Below are positions 50,165 to 58,228 of a stretch of DNA of 64,000 nt, one piece after another. The translations under genes and the position numbers were made by a program. Each line of letters starts with the position of its first letter. Position 1 is the stretch's first letter. The DNA comes from Candidatus Phosphoribacter baldrii. Lineage in GTDB: Bacteria > Actinomycetota > Actinomycetes > Actinomycetales > Dermatophilaceae. The DNA lies in NCBI GenBank assembly GCA_016704565.1, contig JADIZV010000004.1, positions 434,001-498,000 on the forward strand, read 5' to 3'. The notes beneath the pieces are model-generated. The model had not been told where the DNA came from. It searched no databases and saw only the letters and a program-made list of their open reading frames with translations.

Positions 50165-51097
50165 TCAGGCCTGCTTCTCCCAGGCATGGGTGTGCCGCCC
50201 TGTGCGCACACACGAGCAGCAGGACGGCACACCGTGGCAACAAACACCGAGCTTTACTCGGTCAGGTAGGGGTGATCGATGGCAACTCCTCGCGAGCGCA
50301 ACCGATGCGCTCCTCGACGTCAGGGTGACCGCGTCGGACGCGGTGTGACACGAGCTCATGTCACGGTGGCACGGTCCCGTCTGCAGCACTGACGGCGACG
50401 GCGAGCCGTGCGACGATCGTTGACCTTCGGCATGTGCCATCGGATGGGGCGGTCCGCGCCGCGGAGCGTCGTGCACCACAAGGATCGCGCGGAATGAGGC
50501 GATCCCGGCAACCGCCGACGAGGGCGCCCTCACCAGGCGGATCGGCACGATAGCGCGGGGCATGTGGCGAGTGAACTGGGCCCGCACCCGCGCGATGATC
50601 GCGAACGTCCGGGCCTCACCGCGCTGCAACCAGACTGCGAGCAGCACCCCTGCGGCAATGTGCACGCCGGTCATGGCCAGGTCCGGGGCCTGGGCCACCC
50701 AGCTCGGCCGGAGAAGGCCGGCGACCGGACCAGCCAGCAAACCATCGGGCTCCGGGGTCCCCAGCAGCGCCGCCGCCAACGCGTCGGCCCCCTGGTGGTG
50801 GCCGACTCCCTTCAGGGGAACCGAGTGCGACATGCCCAGGGCCAGATGGCCCAGCCCCTGGGCAGCGAGCATCGACACGGCGGTGACCCGGAGCGACCTC
50901 GGTCCCACGGGCAAGGCAGCTCGCCAGGCAGTCGCGGCGACCAGGAGCGCGCTCAGGACCACGAGAGAGGGCAGACCGCCGCCGACGACCAGGTGACCGG
51001 CCGCAGTCACGAAGGTCGCGGCCAACCCAAAGACGAGTGGTTGCAGGCCTTGGGCGACCCAGGCAGCCGCCAAGGCATCGTCTGTCGTGGCGCGCAT
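50165..51097 (-). CDS. Polytopic membrane protein of unknown function
   Basis: 310 residues from ATG at 51097; the frame is open to 51187. Residues 1-170 contain about five membrane segments (LVFGLAATFVTAAGHLVVGG; LVVLSALLVAATAWRAALP; AVSMLAAQGLGHLALGMSH; LAMTGVHIAAGVLLAVWLQRGE), resembling a family found beside copper-handling genes in actinobacteria, with a central His-containing loop. The last about 100 residues are low-complexity and rich in Cys, His, Ser and Arg, and may be a frameshifted or degenerate tail. A hairpin (CGACCCGA...TCGGGTCG, about 51104-51126) lies just upstream. Confidence 0.65.
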   Translation of the reverse strand: MRATTDDALAAAWVAQGLQPLVFGLAATFVTAAGHLVVGGGLPSLVVLSALLVAATAWRAALPVGPRSLRVTAVSMLAAQGLGHLALGMSHSVPLKGVGHHQGADALAAALLGTPEPDGLLAGPVAGLLRPSWVAQAPDLAMTGVHIAAGVLLAVWLQRGEARTFAIIARVRAQFTRHMPRAIVPIRLVRAPSSAVAGIASFRAILVVHDAPRRGPPHPMAHAEGQRSSHGSPSPSVLQTGPCHRDMSSCHTASDAVTLTSRSASVALARSCHRSPLPDRVKLGVCCHGVPSCCSCVRTGRHTHAWEKQA

Positions 51098-51187
51098 GCC
51101 GACGACCCGAGCTTTTTCGGGTCGATTGCGGACGCGCCGGTCATTCACGCGAACAGGGTATCTGTCCAGATGCAGTGGAGACCTCAC

Positions 51188-51490
51188 GTCGCACTTGCCG
51201 TTGCCGTTCCATCCCGTCGCTGTGACGGTCCCCCGCGGATCAGGCCGACCGTGTGAGCGCGGCCCGTGTTCCCCCTACGGAGTGGCGTCGAACCGCCGCC
51301 ACGAACCACACAGGCCCGGAGGATGAGTCACGTTCCGATGATGCCAGCCTGTGGGTCAGGCGTCCTCCCCCGGAACCATTGCCGTCGCGCCCACGAGCAG
51401 CGGGTATGTGAAGTGGGAGGACTTTGCCCAAGATTGGCTGCGTCTCGACAGTATCCCGACCCTCAACCGTGTCGGCCTGGGATCAGCGTC
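51188..51490. other. Intergenic stretch without a supported gene
   Basis: About 300 bp between two minus-strand genes. It should hold the promoter of the membrane-protein gene. A plus-strand frame contains a protein-like run (SGYVKWEDFAQDWLRLDSIP) at about 51395-51465, but has no start signals and runs into the next gene's antisense; it may be a gene remnant. Confidence 0.35.
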
Positions 51491-52945
51491 TCAGGAGCGC
51501 GAACCCAGCCCCAACATCGCCGCGAGACCGAGGGCGCTGCGCGCAGAGTATGCCGCGGTCCACAGCCCGCCGTGGGCCGCCTGGTGGGCTTCGTCGCGCC
51601 AGGGGTGGCCGAGCGTGGGAGTGCCGGTGCGCAGATCGTGGACGAGCACAGCCGCCATGAGGGTGTTGGCCGTCGACGGGTCGAACACCTCCAACCCGAA
51701 CCGGTGGGCACCGGCATACGCGGCGGCCAGGGCACGGTTCTTGACGACCGAGCGGGTCCGCGTGGGCGGGGCGACGGTGAGCGACACGGTGGCTCCTTCG
51801 GAGCGGGCCGACGTCGCCCGCCACCGTTGGATCCGTTTGGCGAGAAGGTAGTTGGGGCCTTGCTGCGACACGATGGCATCGGCGATGCCCGGCCCAGAGG
51901 TGGCCGCGTAGTTGCGGTGGAGCAGCTTCCCACCGGACAGAGCGCGCAACGGTCCCCGCAGCGCCTTGCTCACCGTGGCATTGTCGTATGCCGCGTTCGC
52001 CCGCTCCACATCGGCCTCTGGGACCGCGAAGACATCCGTCGGAGTGGCCAGGAACGCCAGCGCCGTGTCGGGGCGGTGATAGCGCAGAAACTCGGTCAAC
52101 GCATCCACGGCCACGCTGACCCGCACGTTGTCCGCGCCGTCTGCGTAGACGTAGTTGCCGATGACGAGCGTGCCAGGCAGCTGCTCCAACCACTGCGTGA
52201 CGTTCGGCCACTCGGTGACCAGGTCGACGCCGGCTCGCTCAGCGATCGGCGCGTTGCCCGGGGCGGCCGGGACCCGCATCGACCCGGCATACCGGCGGGT
52301 GTCAGCGAGCAGCCCGCGCCAGAGATCGGGCCGGGGCAGATCGACGGCGACCAGATCGGCACCCCAGCGCAGCAAGGACCGCAGCGGTCCCATCTCAGAC
52401 CCCGCTCCCAACACCACGAAGGTGAGGTCGGACAGGTCCAACCACTCGGGGTGGGCAGCGACCTGACGGACTGCGTCGGCACACGACGGCTCGATGATGC
52501 CGCGCCGGACCCAGGCATAGAGCTGGTCGGCCAGGTCCGACCCGGCCAGTCGCCGCCCCTGGAAGGGCAGGGTGAGCGACGACTCCGGCAGGCCGATGCC
52601 TTCGATGAGCTCGGTGTGCAGGGGCCTGGCCTCGTCGGCCCGCGCGTCCCGCAAGGGGACATCGGAGCCGTCGGCGTGACCCCAGCGCATCCGCGTGTGA
52701 ACCGCGGACAGGCCGCAGTCGGCGATCTCGACCGCCGCGGGCGCCGAGTCCAGGCCCGCCTCGACGAGCCGCCGGAAGTGCATCGGGTATCCCGCGCGCC
52801 AGGTCGTCTCGGCCAGCGCCGCCCGGGCGCCGATCGGATCAACCGGCTCGAGGGCCTCAGCAACGATCGCCTGGCCGGTGGCCGTGGTGCTGCGCCGATC
52901 GCCGTCGAGCGGGAAAACCACTCCAACAGAGGGCATTTCGGTCAC
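51491..52945 (-). CDS. Conserved protein of unknown function with a Rossmann-like segment
   Basis: 484 residues. I do not recognise the family with confidence. A central LTFVVLGAGSEMGPLRSLLRWGADLVAVDLPRPDLWRGLL segment looks like a Rossmann nucleotide- or SAM-binding fold with an acidic end to strand 2, and LVIGNYVYADGADNVRVSVAVDALTEFL follows. The C-terminus (NTLMAAVLVHDLRTGTPTLGHPWRDEAHQAAHGGLW) is also well ordered. Its ATG overlaps the stop of the HhH-GPD gene as ATGA, so the two are translationally coupled. A dehydrogenase or methyltransferase role is possible. Confidence 0.75.
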   Translation of the reverse strand: MTEMPSVGVVFPLDGDRRSTTATGQAIVAEALEPVDPIGARAALAETTWRAGYPMHFRRLVEAGLDSAPAAVEIADCGLSAVHTRMRWGHADGSDVPLRDARADEARPLHTELIEGIGLPESSLTLPFQGRRLAGSDLADQLYAWVRRGIIEPSCADAVRQVAAHPEWLDLSDLTFVVLGAGSEMGPLRSLLRWGADLVAVDLPRPDLWRGLLADTRRYAGSMRVPAAPGNAPIAERAGVDLVTEWPNVTQWLEQLPGTLVIGNYVYADGADNVRVSVAVDALTEFLRYHRPDTALAFLATPTDVFAVPEADVERANAAYDNATVSKALRGPLRALSGGKLLHRNYAATSGPGIADAIVSQQGPNYLLAKRIQRWRATSARSEGATVSLTVAPPTRTRSVVKNRALAAAYAGAHRFGLEVFDPSTANTLMAAVLVHDLRTGTPTLGHPWRDEAHQAAHGGLWTAAYSARSALGLAAMLGLGSRS

Positions 52946-53547
52946 CGACCGGCCTCTTTGGCGGCCGCCTTCGCGGCCTGTTTGAAAGCCCGCACTTTGG
53001 CCAGTGACTCGGCGTCGACGACATCGGCGACCGAGCGGAAGGTGCCTGGCGCGGCATACGGGCCAATCGCCTCACGCCACCCCCGGGGACGGACGCCGAG
53101 CTGCTTGCCCAGCAGCGCGGCGAAGATGCGCGCCTTCTGCTCGCCGAAGCCGGGCAGCGCCACCAGGCGCGCCAGCAGCTCGGGAGTGGTCTTCGCCGTC
53201 GTCCAGATCGACTCGGCGTCACCGTCATAGTGCTCCAGGACGTGGGCGGCCACTTGTTGGATCCGACCGGCCATCGACCGGCCGTAGCGGTGGATCGCCG
53301 GCGGGGTGGCGGCCAGGTCGGCGAACTCTTCAGGATCGGCGGCAGCGATCCGCGCCGGGTCCAGGGTGCCGAAACGCTCAAGCAGCTTGGCCGGGCCGGC
53401 GAAAGCTCGCTCCATCGGGAACTGCTGGTCCAGCAGCATCCCGCAGAGCAGGGCGAAGGGGTCGGACGAGAGGACGGCGTCGGCCTGCGGGTCCTGGGCG
53501 ATGGTCAGGTGGGCCTGCACGCAGGTCACTGTATGCCGGTCGCCCAC
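52942..53547 (-). CDS. HhH-GPD-type base-excision DNA repair protein
   Basis: 201 residues; starts at 53547, 53529 or 53520 (all GTG) are possible. DPFALLCGMLLDQQFPMERAFAGPAKLLERFG and VALPGFGEQKARIFAALLGKQLGVRPRGW match the helix-hairpin-helix DNA glycosylase pattern (LPGFGxxKA loop). The catalytic Asp of classic glycosylases is not obvious, as is usual for this short actinobacterial subfamily. It is translationally coupled to the Rossmann-like gene downstream. Confidence 0.88.
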   Translation of the reverse strand: MGDRHTVTCVQAHLTIAQDPQADAVLSSDPFALLCGMLLDQQFPMERAFAGPAKLLERFGTLDPARIAAADPEEFADLAATPPAIHRYGRSMAGRIQQVAAHVLEHYDGDAESIWTTAKTTPELLARLVALPGFGEQKARIFAALLGKQLGVRPRGWREAIGPYAAPGTFRSVADVVDAESLAKVRAFKQAAKAAAKEAGR

Positions 53548-53605
53548 CCCTCGGGCAGGCCTTCCGGCCCGATCGGTGGACCGACGGACCGGCCAAGCGC
53601 CGCAA

Positions 53606-53638
53606 GGGCGGGGCGACCGGTGAACGGTCGCCCCGCCC
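53606..53638 (-). terminator. Long G+C-rich hairpin
   Basis: GGGCGGGGCGACCG pairs perfectly over 14 bp with CGGTCGCCCCGCCC around GTGAA. It lies 60 bp past the 46-residue gene and before the HhH-GPD gene, so it probably ends the upstream transcript. No T-run follows. Confidence 0.75.
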
Positions 53639-53698
53639 TCGTGGGTCGGTGCAGGTCGGGCCTGACGTTCAGGTCAGGCGTGGTGGCCGGCGCGGCGG

Positions 53699-53839
53699 TC
53701 AGGCGTGTCCAGCCTGGCGCCGGCGCCGGATGTGCAGGGAGATGAGCCGGGCACTGCGCCGAATTCCGGCGTGGTCGGCCTGGGCCTGGCGCTCGACATG
53801 TCGGGCTCGCGCCAGGTGCTCGTGAACGGGCTGATACAT
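53699..53839 (-). CDS. Small basic helical protein, 46 residues
   Basis: ATG at 53839 with GGAAGGA upstream leads to 46 residues, beginning MYQPVHEHLARARHVERQAQ and ending HIRRRRQAGHA. The composition is strongly basic and helical, with many Arg and His. It sits alone between the whiB7 terminator and another strong hairpin. The family is unknown to me; nucleic-acid or ribosome binding would fit the charge. Its good ribosome-binding site and bracketed position support a real gene. Confidence 0.7.
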   Translation of the reverse strand: MYQPVHEHLARARHVERQAQADHAGIRRSARLISLHIRRRRQAGHA

Positions 53840-53963
53840 GGTGATGGTGTCCTTCCAGGACGTGGTCTGCGAATGGTGCGAAAGGTGGTCTGGAGCGACC
53901 TGAACGATCCGAACGGACCGGACGGGTCACTCCGTCAGGCGAGGTGGCGACGAGGCGGAACGT

Positions 53964-53998
53964 GCGGGCGCTCCCGGGACTGACTCGGGAGCGCCCGC
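53964..53998 (-). terminator. whiB7 terminator hairpin
   Basis: GCGGGCGCTCCCG and CGGGAGCGCCCGC form a perfect 13-bp stem with a 9-nt loop, starting 9 bp after the whiB7 stop. Confidence 0.8.
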
Positions 53999-54006
53999 CC
54001 CCTGCC

Positions 54007-54294
54007 TCACGCCGCGACGTCGTTCTTACGCGGACGGCCCCGCGGACGCTTGCGGGCGACGATGGTGCCCTGGACGAGCAACTGCCCGCCCCAGACGCCC
54101 CACGGCTCGGACCGTTCGAGGGCACCGGCAAGGCACGCGGCGCGCGCGGGGCAGGTGCCGCACAGCGACTTGGCGAACTCGACGTCCTCCGGTCGCTCGG
54201 CGAACCACAATTCCGCGTCGTAGTCGCGGCACGGGATGCCGACTCCGACCGACATCGCTGCCGTCTGGGTGTCGATCAACGTGCTCAGCTGCAT
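54007..54294 (-). CDS. whiB7: WhiB7-type redox-sensitive transcription factor
   Basis: 95 residues from ATG at 54294, with an excellent AAGGAGGTGA site; an in-frame GTG at 54474 lies in the leader and is not needed. The four Fe-S cysteines are Cys22, Cys45, Cys48 and Cys54; the sigma-contact turn is EPWGVWGG; and the C-terminal AT-hook RPRGRPRKN identifies WhiB7. It activates intrinsic antibiotic-resistance genes when translation is disturbed. It is flanked by uvrD2, as in other actinobacteria. The roughly 545-nt upstream region holds an upstream ORF and a terminator, matching the known ribosome-dependent attenuation of whiB7. Confidence 0.95.
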   Translation of the reverse strand: MQLSTLIDTQTAAMSVGVGIPCRDYDAELWFAERPEDVEFAKSLCGTCPARAACLAGALERSEPWGVWGGQLLVQGTIVARKRPRGRPRKNDVAA

Positions 54295-54476
54295 CGGTGT
54301 CACCTCCTTCTCCTGTCGGCCGCCCGCGGTGGCGGGGGCCGTCCTGTCCTGTCGTCCCGGCGGACCCTGGTGAGGGTGTCGGGCGGTCCTGTCGTCGTGC
54401 TGTCGTGCGGTCTGCGGCGATCTGACGGTGTTCATCTCGGTGGCCTTCGGGGTGTCGGCTCCCGTGACAAACACGA

Positions 54477-54509
54477 AGGCCGCGGATCCCTTGTCGGGTT
54501 CCGCGGCCT
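54477..54509 (-). terminator. Attenuator hairpin in the whiB7 leader
   Basis: AGGCCGCGGA and TCCGCGGCCT form a perfect 10-bp stem with a 13-nt loop on the minus strand, followed by TCGTGTTTGTC. It lies 25 bp after the stop of the upstream ORF and 180 bp before whiB7. Confidence 0.75.
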
Positions 54510-54533
54510 GGAGGTGAGACCGGTCTAGGCGGG

Positions 54534-54773
54534 CTAGACGGGCGGGCTCCCGGTGGCGGAACGGTGGACGTTGGTCGGCGTGGCGTAGTCGGCGACGAAG
54601 CCGGCGTTGGGCACAATGCGCCCCTTGGCGACCGAGCCGGACTCAAGGAGCCCAGCGACGGGCAGGGTGCGCCCCTTGGCGGTCGCCATGACGGGCAGCA
54701 CGAGGTGGTCAGACGCAGTGCAGGTGTGACCGACTCGCGCACGCATGCGCGTCATCGTCGAGGTGATCTCCAT
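54534..54773 (-). CDS. Upstream ORF in the whiB7 leader
   Basis: 79 residues from ATG at 54773 with AAGGAGG upstream (12-nt spacing). It starts MEITSTMTRMRARVGHTC and has no recognisable domain. It stops 25 bp before the attenuator hairpin. Position, ribosome-binding site and lack of domain fit a regulatory upstream ORF whose translation senses antibiotics, as described for whiB7 in other actinobacteria, although it is longer than I would expect. Confidence 0.55.
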   Translation of the reverse strand: MEITSTMTRMRARVGHTCTASDHLVLPVMATAKGRTLPVAGLLESGSVAKGRIVPNAGFVADYATPTNVHRSATGSPPV

Positions 54774-54846
54774 CAGCGCCGACCCTCCTTCCCTGCTGTC
54801 GTGGTCCCGCTCGAGCCGCCGAGGCCCTGCGAGTTGTGCGCTCACG

Positions 54847-54885
54847 AGGGTAACCCCCGCGCCGGGCGCGCCACAAACGAATTAA
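54847..54885 (-). promoter_or_regulatory. Candidate WhiB7-dependent promoter
   Basis: On the minus strand an A+T tract (TTAATTC, 54879-54885) lies directly before TTTGTG (54872-54877, -35-like), and TACCCT (54847-54852, -10-like) follows 19 bp later. WhiB7 promoters carry an A+T-rich element just upstream of the -35 box for its AT-hook. This is the only A+T-rich patch in the whiB7-uvrD2 gap. Confidence 0.55.
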
Positions 54886-54917
54886 CGAAGAAAGTTCGCG
54901 CCGTGTCTTGCCAGGCG

Positions 54918-57110
54918 TCAGGTCTGCTCGGAAACGATTGCTGCAGTGGTCTTTTCGGCAACAACATGAGCGTCGGCCCCACCAAGAACCTCCAAGACCG
55001 CTCCCCCGTAGCGGTCCAGTTTCATCGCCCCGACCCCTGGCACCGCCGCCACCCCCCGTAGCTCGGTCGGCGCAGACTCGGCCAGTGCCGTGAGGGTCGC
55101 GTCGGTGAAGACGACGTATGCCGGCACCTTCAGCGCCCGGGCCACCTCACCGCGCCAAACGCGCAGAGACTCGAACACGGCCGGGTCGTAAGTCGGCGGG
55201 CAGTCGTCGCACCGGCCGATCTTGCGCATCGCCGCGGTGGTCAACTCGGTGCGGCAGGAACGGCATACGGACGGCAGACGGGGGGCCCGCGGGGCGGACG
55301 ACGCGTCGGCGCCAGCTGTCCGGCGAGATGGGGAGCGCGCCCCCTCCCCAAGGATCCCGGCGGTCGCGTCGAGGAACCGCGACGGGCGCCGCGTGGCCCG
55401 CGCGCCGGGAGTCCGTGCCCCTGCCCAGCTGAGGTGCAGCTCGCGCCGGGCCCGGGTCAACCCGACATAGAGCAGCCGACGCTCCTCCTCGATGGCCACT
55501 TCACCCTCTGCCATGACGATCGGCAGGAACCCGTCGGAACACCCGATGATGAAGACGGTGTCCCACTCCAGGCCCTTGGCGGCGTGCAGCGACGCCAACG
55601 TCACCCCGGCAACCGCAGGCGCGTGCTGCGAGGCCGCTCGCTCGTCAAGCTCGCGGATGAGCTCGCCCATCCGGGCCGACGGAGTCGCGGCCACGAGGTC
55701 GTCGGCCAGGGCCGCCAGCGCCATGAGCGACTCCCACCGCTCGCGTTGCGCCCCACCCGAGGTCGGGGGCGTGGGCGCCCAGCCGACCCCGGTGAGGACG
55801 TCCCGGACCAGCTCGGGCAACGGCCGCGACCCGTCGTCCCCCCGGACGGCACCGCGCAGCAGCACGATCGCGCCGCGGACCTCCTGACGGGCAAAGAACC
55901 GCTCGCCGCCGCGGACGAGATAGGGCACGTCCAGCGCCGCCAGCGCCGCCTCGACCGCCTCGGACTGGGCGTTGGTCCGGAACAGCACCGCGATCTCTCC
56001 CGCCGCCCGCCCGCCCACGACCAGCGCCTTGATCGCAGCCGCCACGCCCGCTGCTTCGGCCGGATCGTCCGGGTATGCCGTGAGCCTGGGTTGCGGTCCC
56101 GGCTCACCTTGAGCCTGCAACTCGACATGTTCGGGCACTCCCCGAACCGCGGCGACACCCCCGGGTCCTCGGCGCAACGTCGGCCGGGCCGACCGGACGA
56201 CGAGGTTGGCCAACGAGAGGATCTGCGGGGTGCTGCGGTAGTTGCGCACCAGCCGGACCAGCCGGGCCTGTGGGTAACGGGTGCGGAAGCCAAGCAGGTG
56301 CTCAGGGGTCGCACCGGTGAAGGTGTAGATCGTCTGGGCCGGGTCGCCGACGACACATACCTCGTCGCGCCCGCCAAGCCACAGATCCAACAGTCGCTGT
56401 TGCAGGGCGTTGACGTCCTGGTATTCGTCGACGACGAAGTGCCGATACTGCTCGCGCACCGCCCGGGCGATGTCAAGCCGCTCGTCGAGAATGCCGGCCA
56501 TGAGCAGCAGGACGTCCTCGAAGTCGATGACCCCGCGCTCGGTCTTGCGCTCCTCGTAGCTCTCCCAGACCCGGGCCATCGCCGTGTGGTCGATCCCGGG
56601 CGCCTCCCGCCCAGCGCGACGGGCGCCCGCGGCATACGACTGGGGGGTGAGCAGCGAGACCTTGCCCCACTCGATCTCCGCTGCCAGGTCGCGGATGGCG
56701 GTCCGGTCGAACTGCATCCGCAGCCGCCCGACCGCCTCCGCTACGACGGGAGCCTTGCTCGCCAGGACCTCCGGAGCCGCGCCGCCGACCGCCTGGGGCC
56801 AGAAGAAGTGCAGCTGTCGCAACGCCGCCGCGTGGAAGGTCCGCGCCGGGACCCCGCCGACCCCGAGCTCGCGCAGCCGGGTGCGCATCTCCCCCGCGGC
56901 CCGCGCGGTGAAGGTGACCGCAAGGACGCGTTGCGGCACATAGGCCCCCGAGTGGACCCCATAGGCGATCCGGTGGGTGATCGCCCGGGTCTTCCCGGTC
57001 CCCGCGCCGGCCAGGACGCACATCGGGCCCAAGGGAGTGGCCGCAACCTCACGCTGCTCGGGATCGAGGGCGGCCAGCACGGCATCCGCTCGTGAGGTCG
57101 CCTCACTCAC
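54918..57110 (-). CDS. uvrD2: ATP-dependent DNA helicase UvrD2
   Basis: 730 residues from GTG at 57110 (GGGAGGG upstream). This is a superfamily 1A helicase: Walker A GAGTGKTRA (Lys40), motif Ia VTFTARAAGEM, motif II VVDEYQDVNALQQRLLDLWL, motif IV LVRNYRSTPQIL, motif V LHAAKGLEWDTVFIIG and motif VI LLYVGLTRARREL. A four-cysteine segment (VCRSCRTEL...GRCDDCPP) leads to a C-terminal HRDC domain (LRVWRGEVARALKVPAYVVFTDATL; GVGAMKLDRYG), the UvrD2 architecture. It lies head to tail with whiB7, as in mycobacteria. Confidence 0.96.
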   Translation of the reverse strand: MSEATSRADAVLAALDPEQREVAATPLGPMCVLAGAGTGKTRAITHRIAYGVHSGAYVPQRVLAVTFTARAAGEMRTRLRELGVGGVPARTFHAAALRQLHFFWPQAVGGAAPEVLASKAPVVAEAVGRLRMQFDRTAIRDLAAEIEWGKVSLLTPQSYAAGARRAGREAPGIDHTAMARVWESYEERKTERGVIDFEDVLLLMAGILDERLDIARAVREQYRHFVVDEYQDVNALQQRLLDLWLGGRDEVCVVGDPAQTIYTFTGATPEHLLGFRTRYPQARLVRLVRNYRSTPQILSLANLVVRSARPTLRRGPGGVAAVRGVPEHVELQAQGEPGPQPRLTAYPDDPAEAAGVAAAIKALVVGGRAAGEIAVLFRTNAQSEAVEAALAALDVPYLVRGGERFFARQEVRGAIVLLRGAVRGDDGSRPLPELVRDVLTGVGWAPTPPTSGGAQRERWESLMALAALADDLVAATPSARMGELIRELDERAASQHAPAVAGVTLASLHAAKGLEWDTVFIIGCSDGFLPIVMAEGEVAIEEERRLLYVGLTRARRELHLSWAGARTPGARATRRPSRFLDATAGILGEGARSPSRRTAGADASSAPRAPRLPSVCRSCRTELTTAAMRKIGRCDDCPPTYDPAVFESLRVWRGEVARALKVPAYVVFTDATLTALAESAPTELRGVAAVPGVGAMKLDRYGGAVLEVLGGADAHVVAEKTTAAIVSEQT

Positions 57111-57374
57111 GGTGCGCCCTCCCTGCTCTCGCCGGTATGCCGGCCGCCCGGCTCTCGCGCTCGATCCTAGGTCGGGGCGGGGACAGCAGCCGACCCCGAG
57201 GGGGCACGCGGGCCGGGCGGGCGGCATACCGAGGAATTCTCTGCCGCGATGTATCAGGGGGTCCGCAGCGCGTTCTTCTCCTGCGTACGGCGGCGGGAAG
57301 GAACCTGGCCACATGATGCGCGCCGCGTCGGCCGGGTTCGCGCCCGATCGATCGGCGGCGCCTGGGGCGCGGAG
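57111..57374. other. Intergenic region upstream of uvrD2
   Basis: No gene is supported in this 260-bp gap. It contains two GTATGCCG motifs in opposite orientation (about 57136 and 57223) and presumably the uvrD2 promoter, of which I cannot identify the boxes. Confidence 0.5.
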
Positions 57375-57403
57375 CGGTCCCGAGTCAAGGGGTCTCGGGA
57401 CCG
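57375..57403 (-). terminator. Hairpin after the SDR gene
   Basis: CGGTCCCGAG and CTCGGGACCG form a perfect 10-bp stem with a 9-nt loop, 17 bp past the SDR stop. Confidence 0.75.
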
Positions 57404-57419
57404 TCTCTGCCCGCCCGCG

Positions 57420-58178
57420 CTAGAGCGCTCCGCCCAGCGTCACGCCACCGTCGACGACGAGGGTCTGCCCGGTCAGCCACCCCGCGTCCCGGGAGAGCAG
57501 GAAGCTCACCGCGCCCGCGATGTCTTCGGGGACCCCGAGTCGCTTCATCGGGTATGCCGCCGCCACCGCCTCTTCGCGTCCGGCGTAGAGCGCCTGGGCG
57601 AACTGGGTCTTGACGACCGCAGGCGCGACGGCGTTGACCCGGATGGCGGGGCCGAGCTGGTGGCCAAGCTCCATCGTCAGGTGGACCAGGGCGGCCTTGG
57701 ACACGCCGTACCAACCGATCGCCCCGCTGGCCCGCAGGCCGGCGATGGAAGCGATGTTGACCACTGATCCCGGATGTTCCGTGCTGCCCAAGCCAGCCGC
57801 CACCGCCTTGCGGACCCAGGAGAAGGCCGCGACGACGTTGACGTCGAGGATTTTGCGGGCGATATCGGGGTCGACGTCCAGCATCGGCCCGTAGACCGGG
57901 TTGATCCCCGTGTTGTTGACCAGGTAGTCCAGCCCACCGAACCGGCTGCGCGCCAAGGCGATCGCGTCGTCCTGGTGCTGTGGGTCGGCGGCGTTGCCGG
58001 CCAGCCCAGCGGCATACGCGTCGCCGCCCAACGCCGCCACCGCCTCGGCGAGGGGCTCGGGTTTGCGCGCCGTGATGACGACGCGCGCGCCCTCCTGGAC
58101 CAGACGTTGGGCGATGCCCAACCCGATGCCCCGGCTCGCGCCGGTAACAATGGCAACCGCTCCGCTGTGTGCTCCCAT
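57420..58178 (-). CDS. SDR-family oxidoreductase
   Basis: 252 residues. A classical short-chain dehydrogenase/reductase: TGASRGIGLGIA cofactor loop, NNTG motif in YLVNNTGINPVYGP, catalytic Ser-Tyr-Lys as NIASIAG...YGVSKAALVHLT, and the C-terminal GQTLVVDGGVTLG. The arginine in TARKPEPL after strand 2 suggests NADP use. The substrate is not defined; next to an acyl-CoA dehydrogenase it may reduce a 3-oxoacyl-CoA or related compound. The 50-bp gap to that gene allows co-transcription. Confidence 0.93.
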   Translation of the reverse strand: MGAHSGAVAIVTGASRGIGLGIAQRLVQEGARVVITARKPEPLAEAVAALGGDAYAAGLAGNAADPQHQDDAIALARSRFGGLDYLVNNTGINPVYGPMLDVDPDIARKILDVNVVAAFSWVRKAVAAGLGSTEHPGSVVNIASIAGLRASGAIGWYGVSKAALVHLTMELGHQLGPAIRVNAVAPAVVKTQFAQALYAGREEAVAAAYPMKRLGVPEDIAGAVSFLLSRDAGWLTGQTLVVDGGVTLGGAL

Positions 58179-58228
58179 GCCCCGAAACTACCCGTTGGAG
58201 CGGCAGCCGCCTGCGCGGGGGTTGATGA

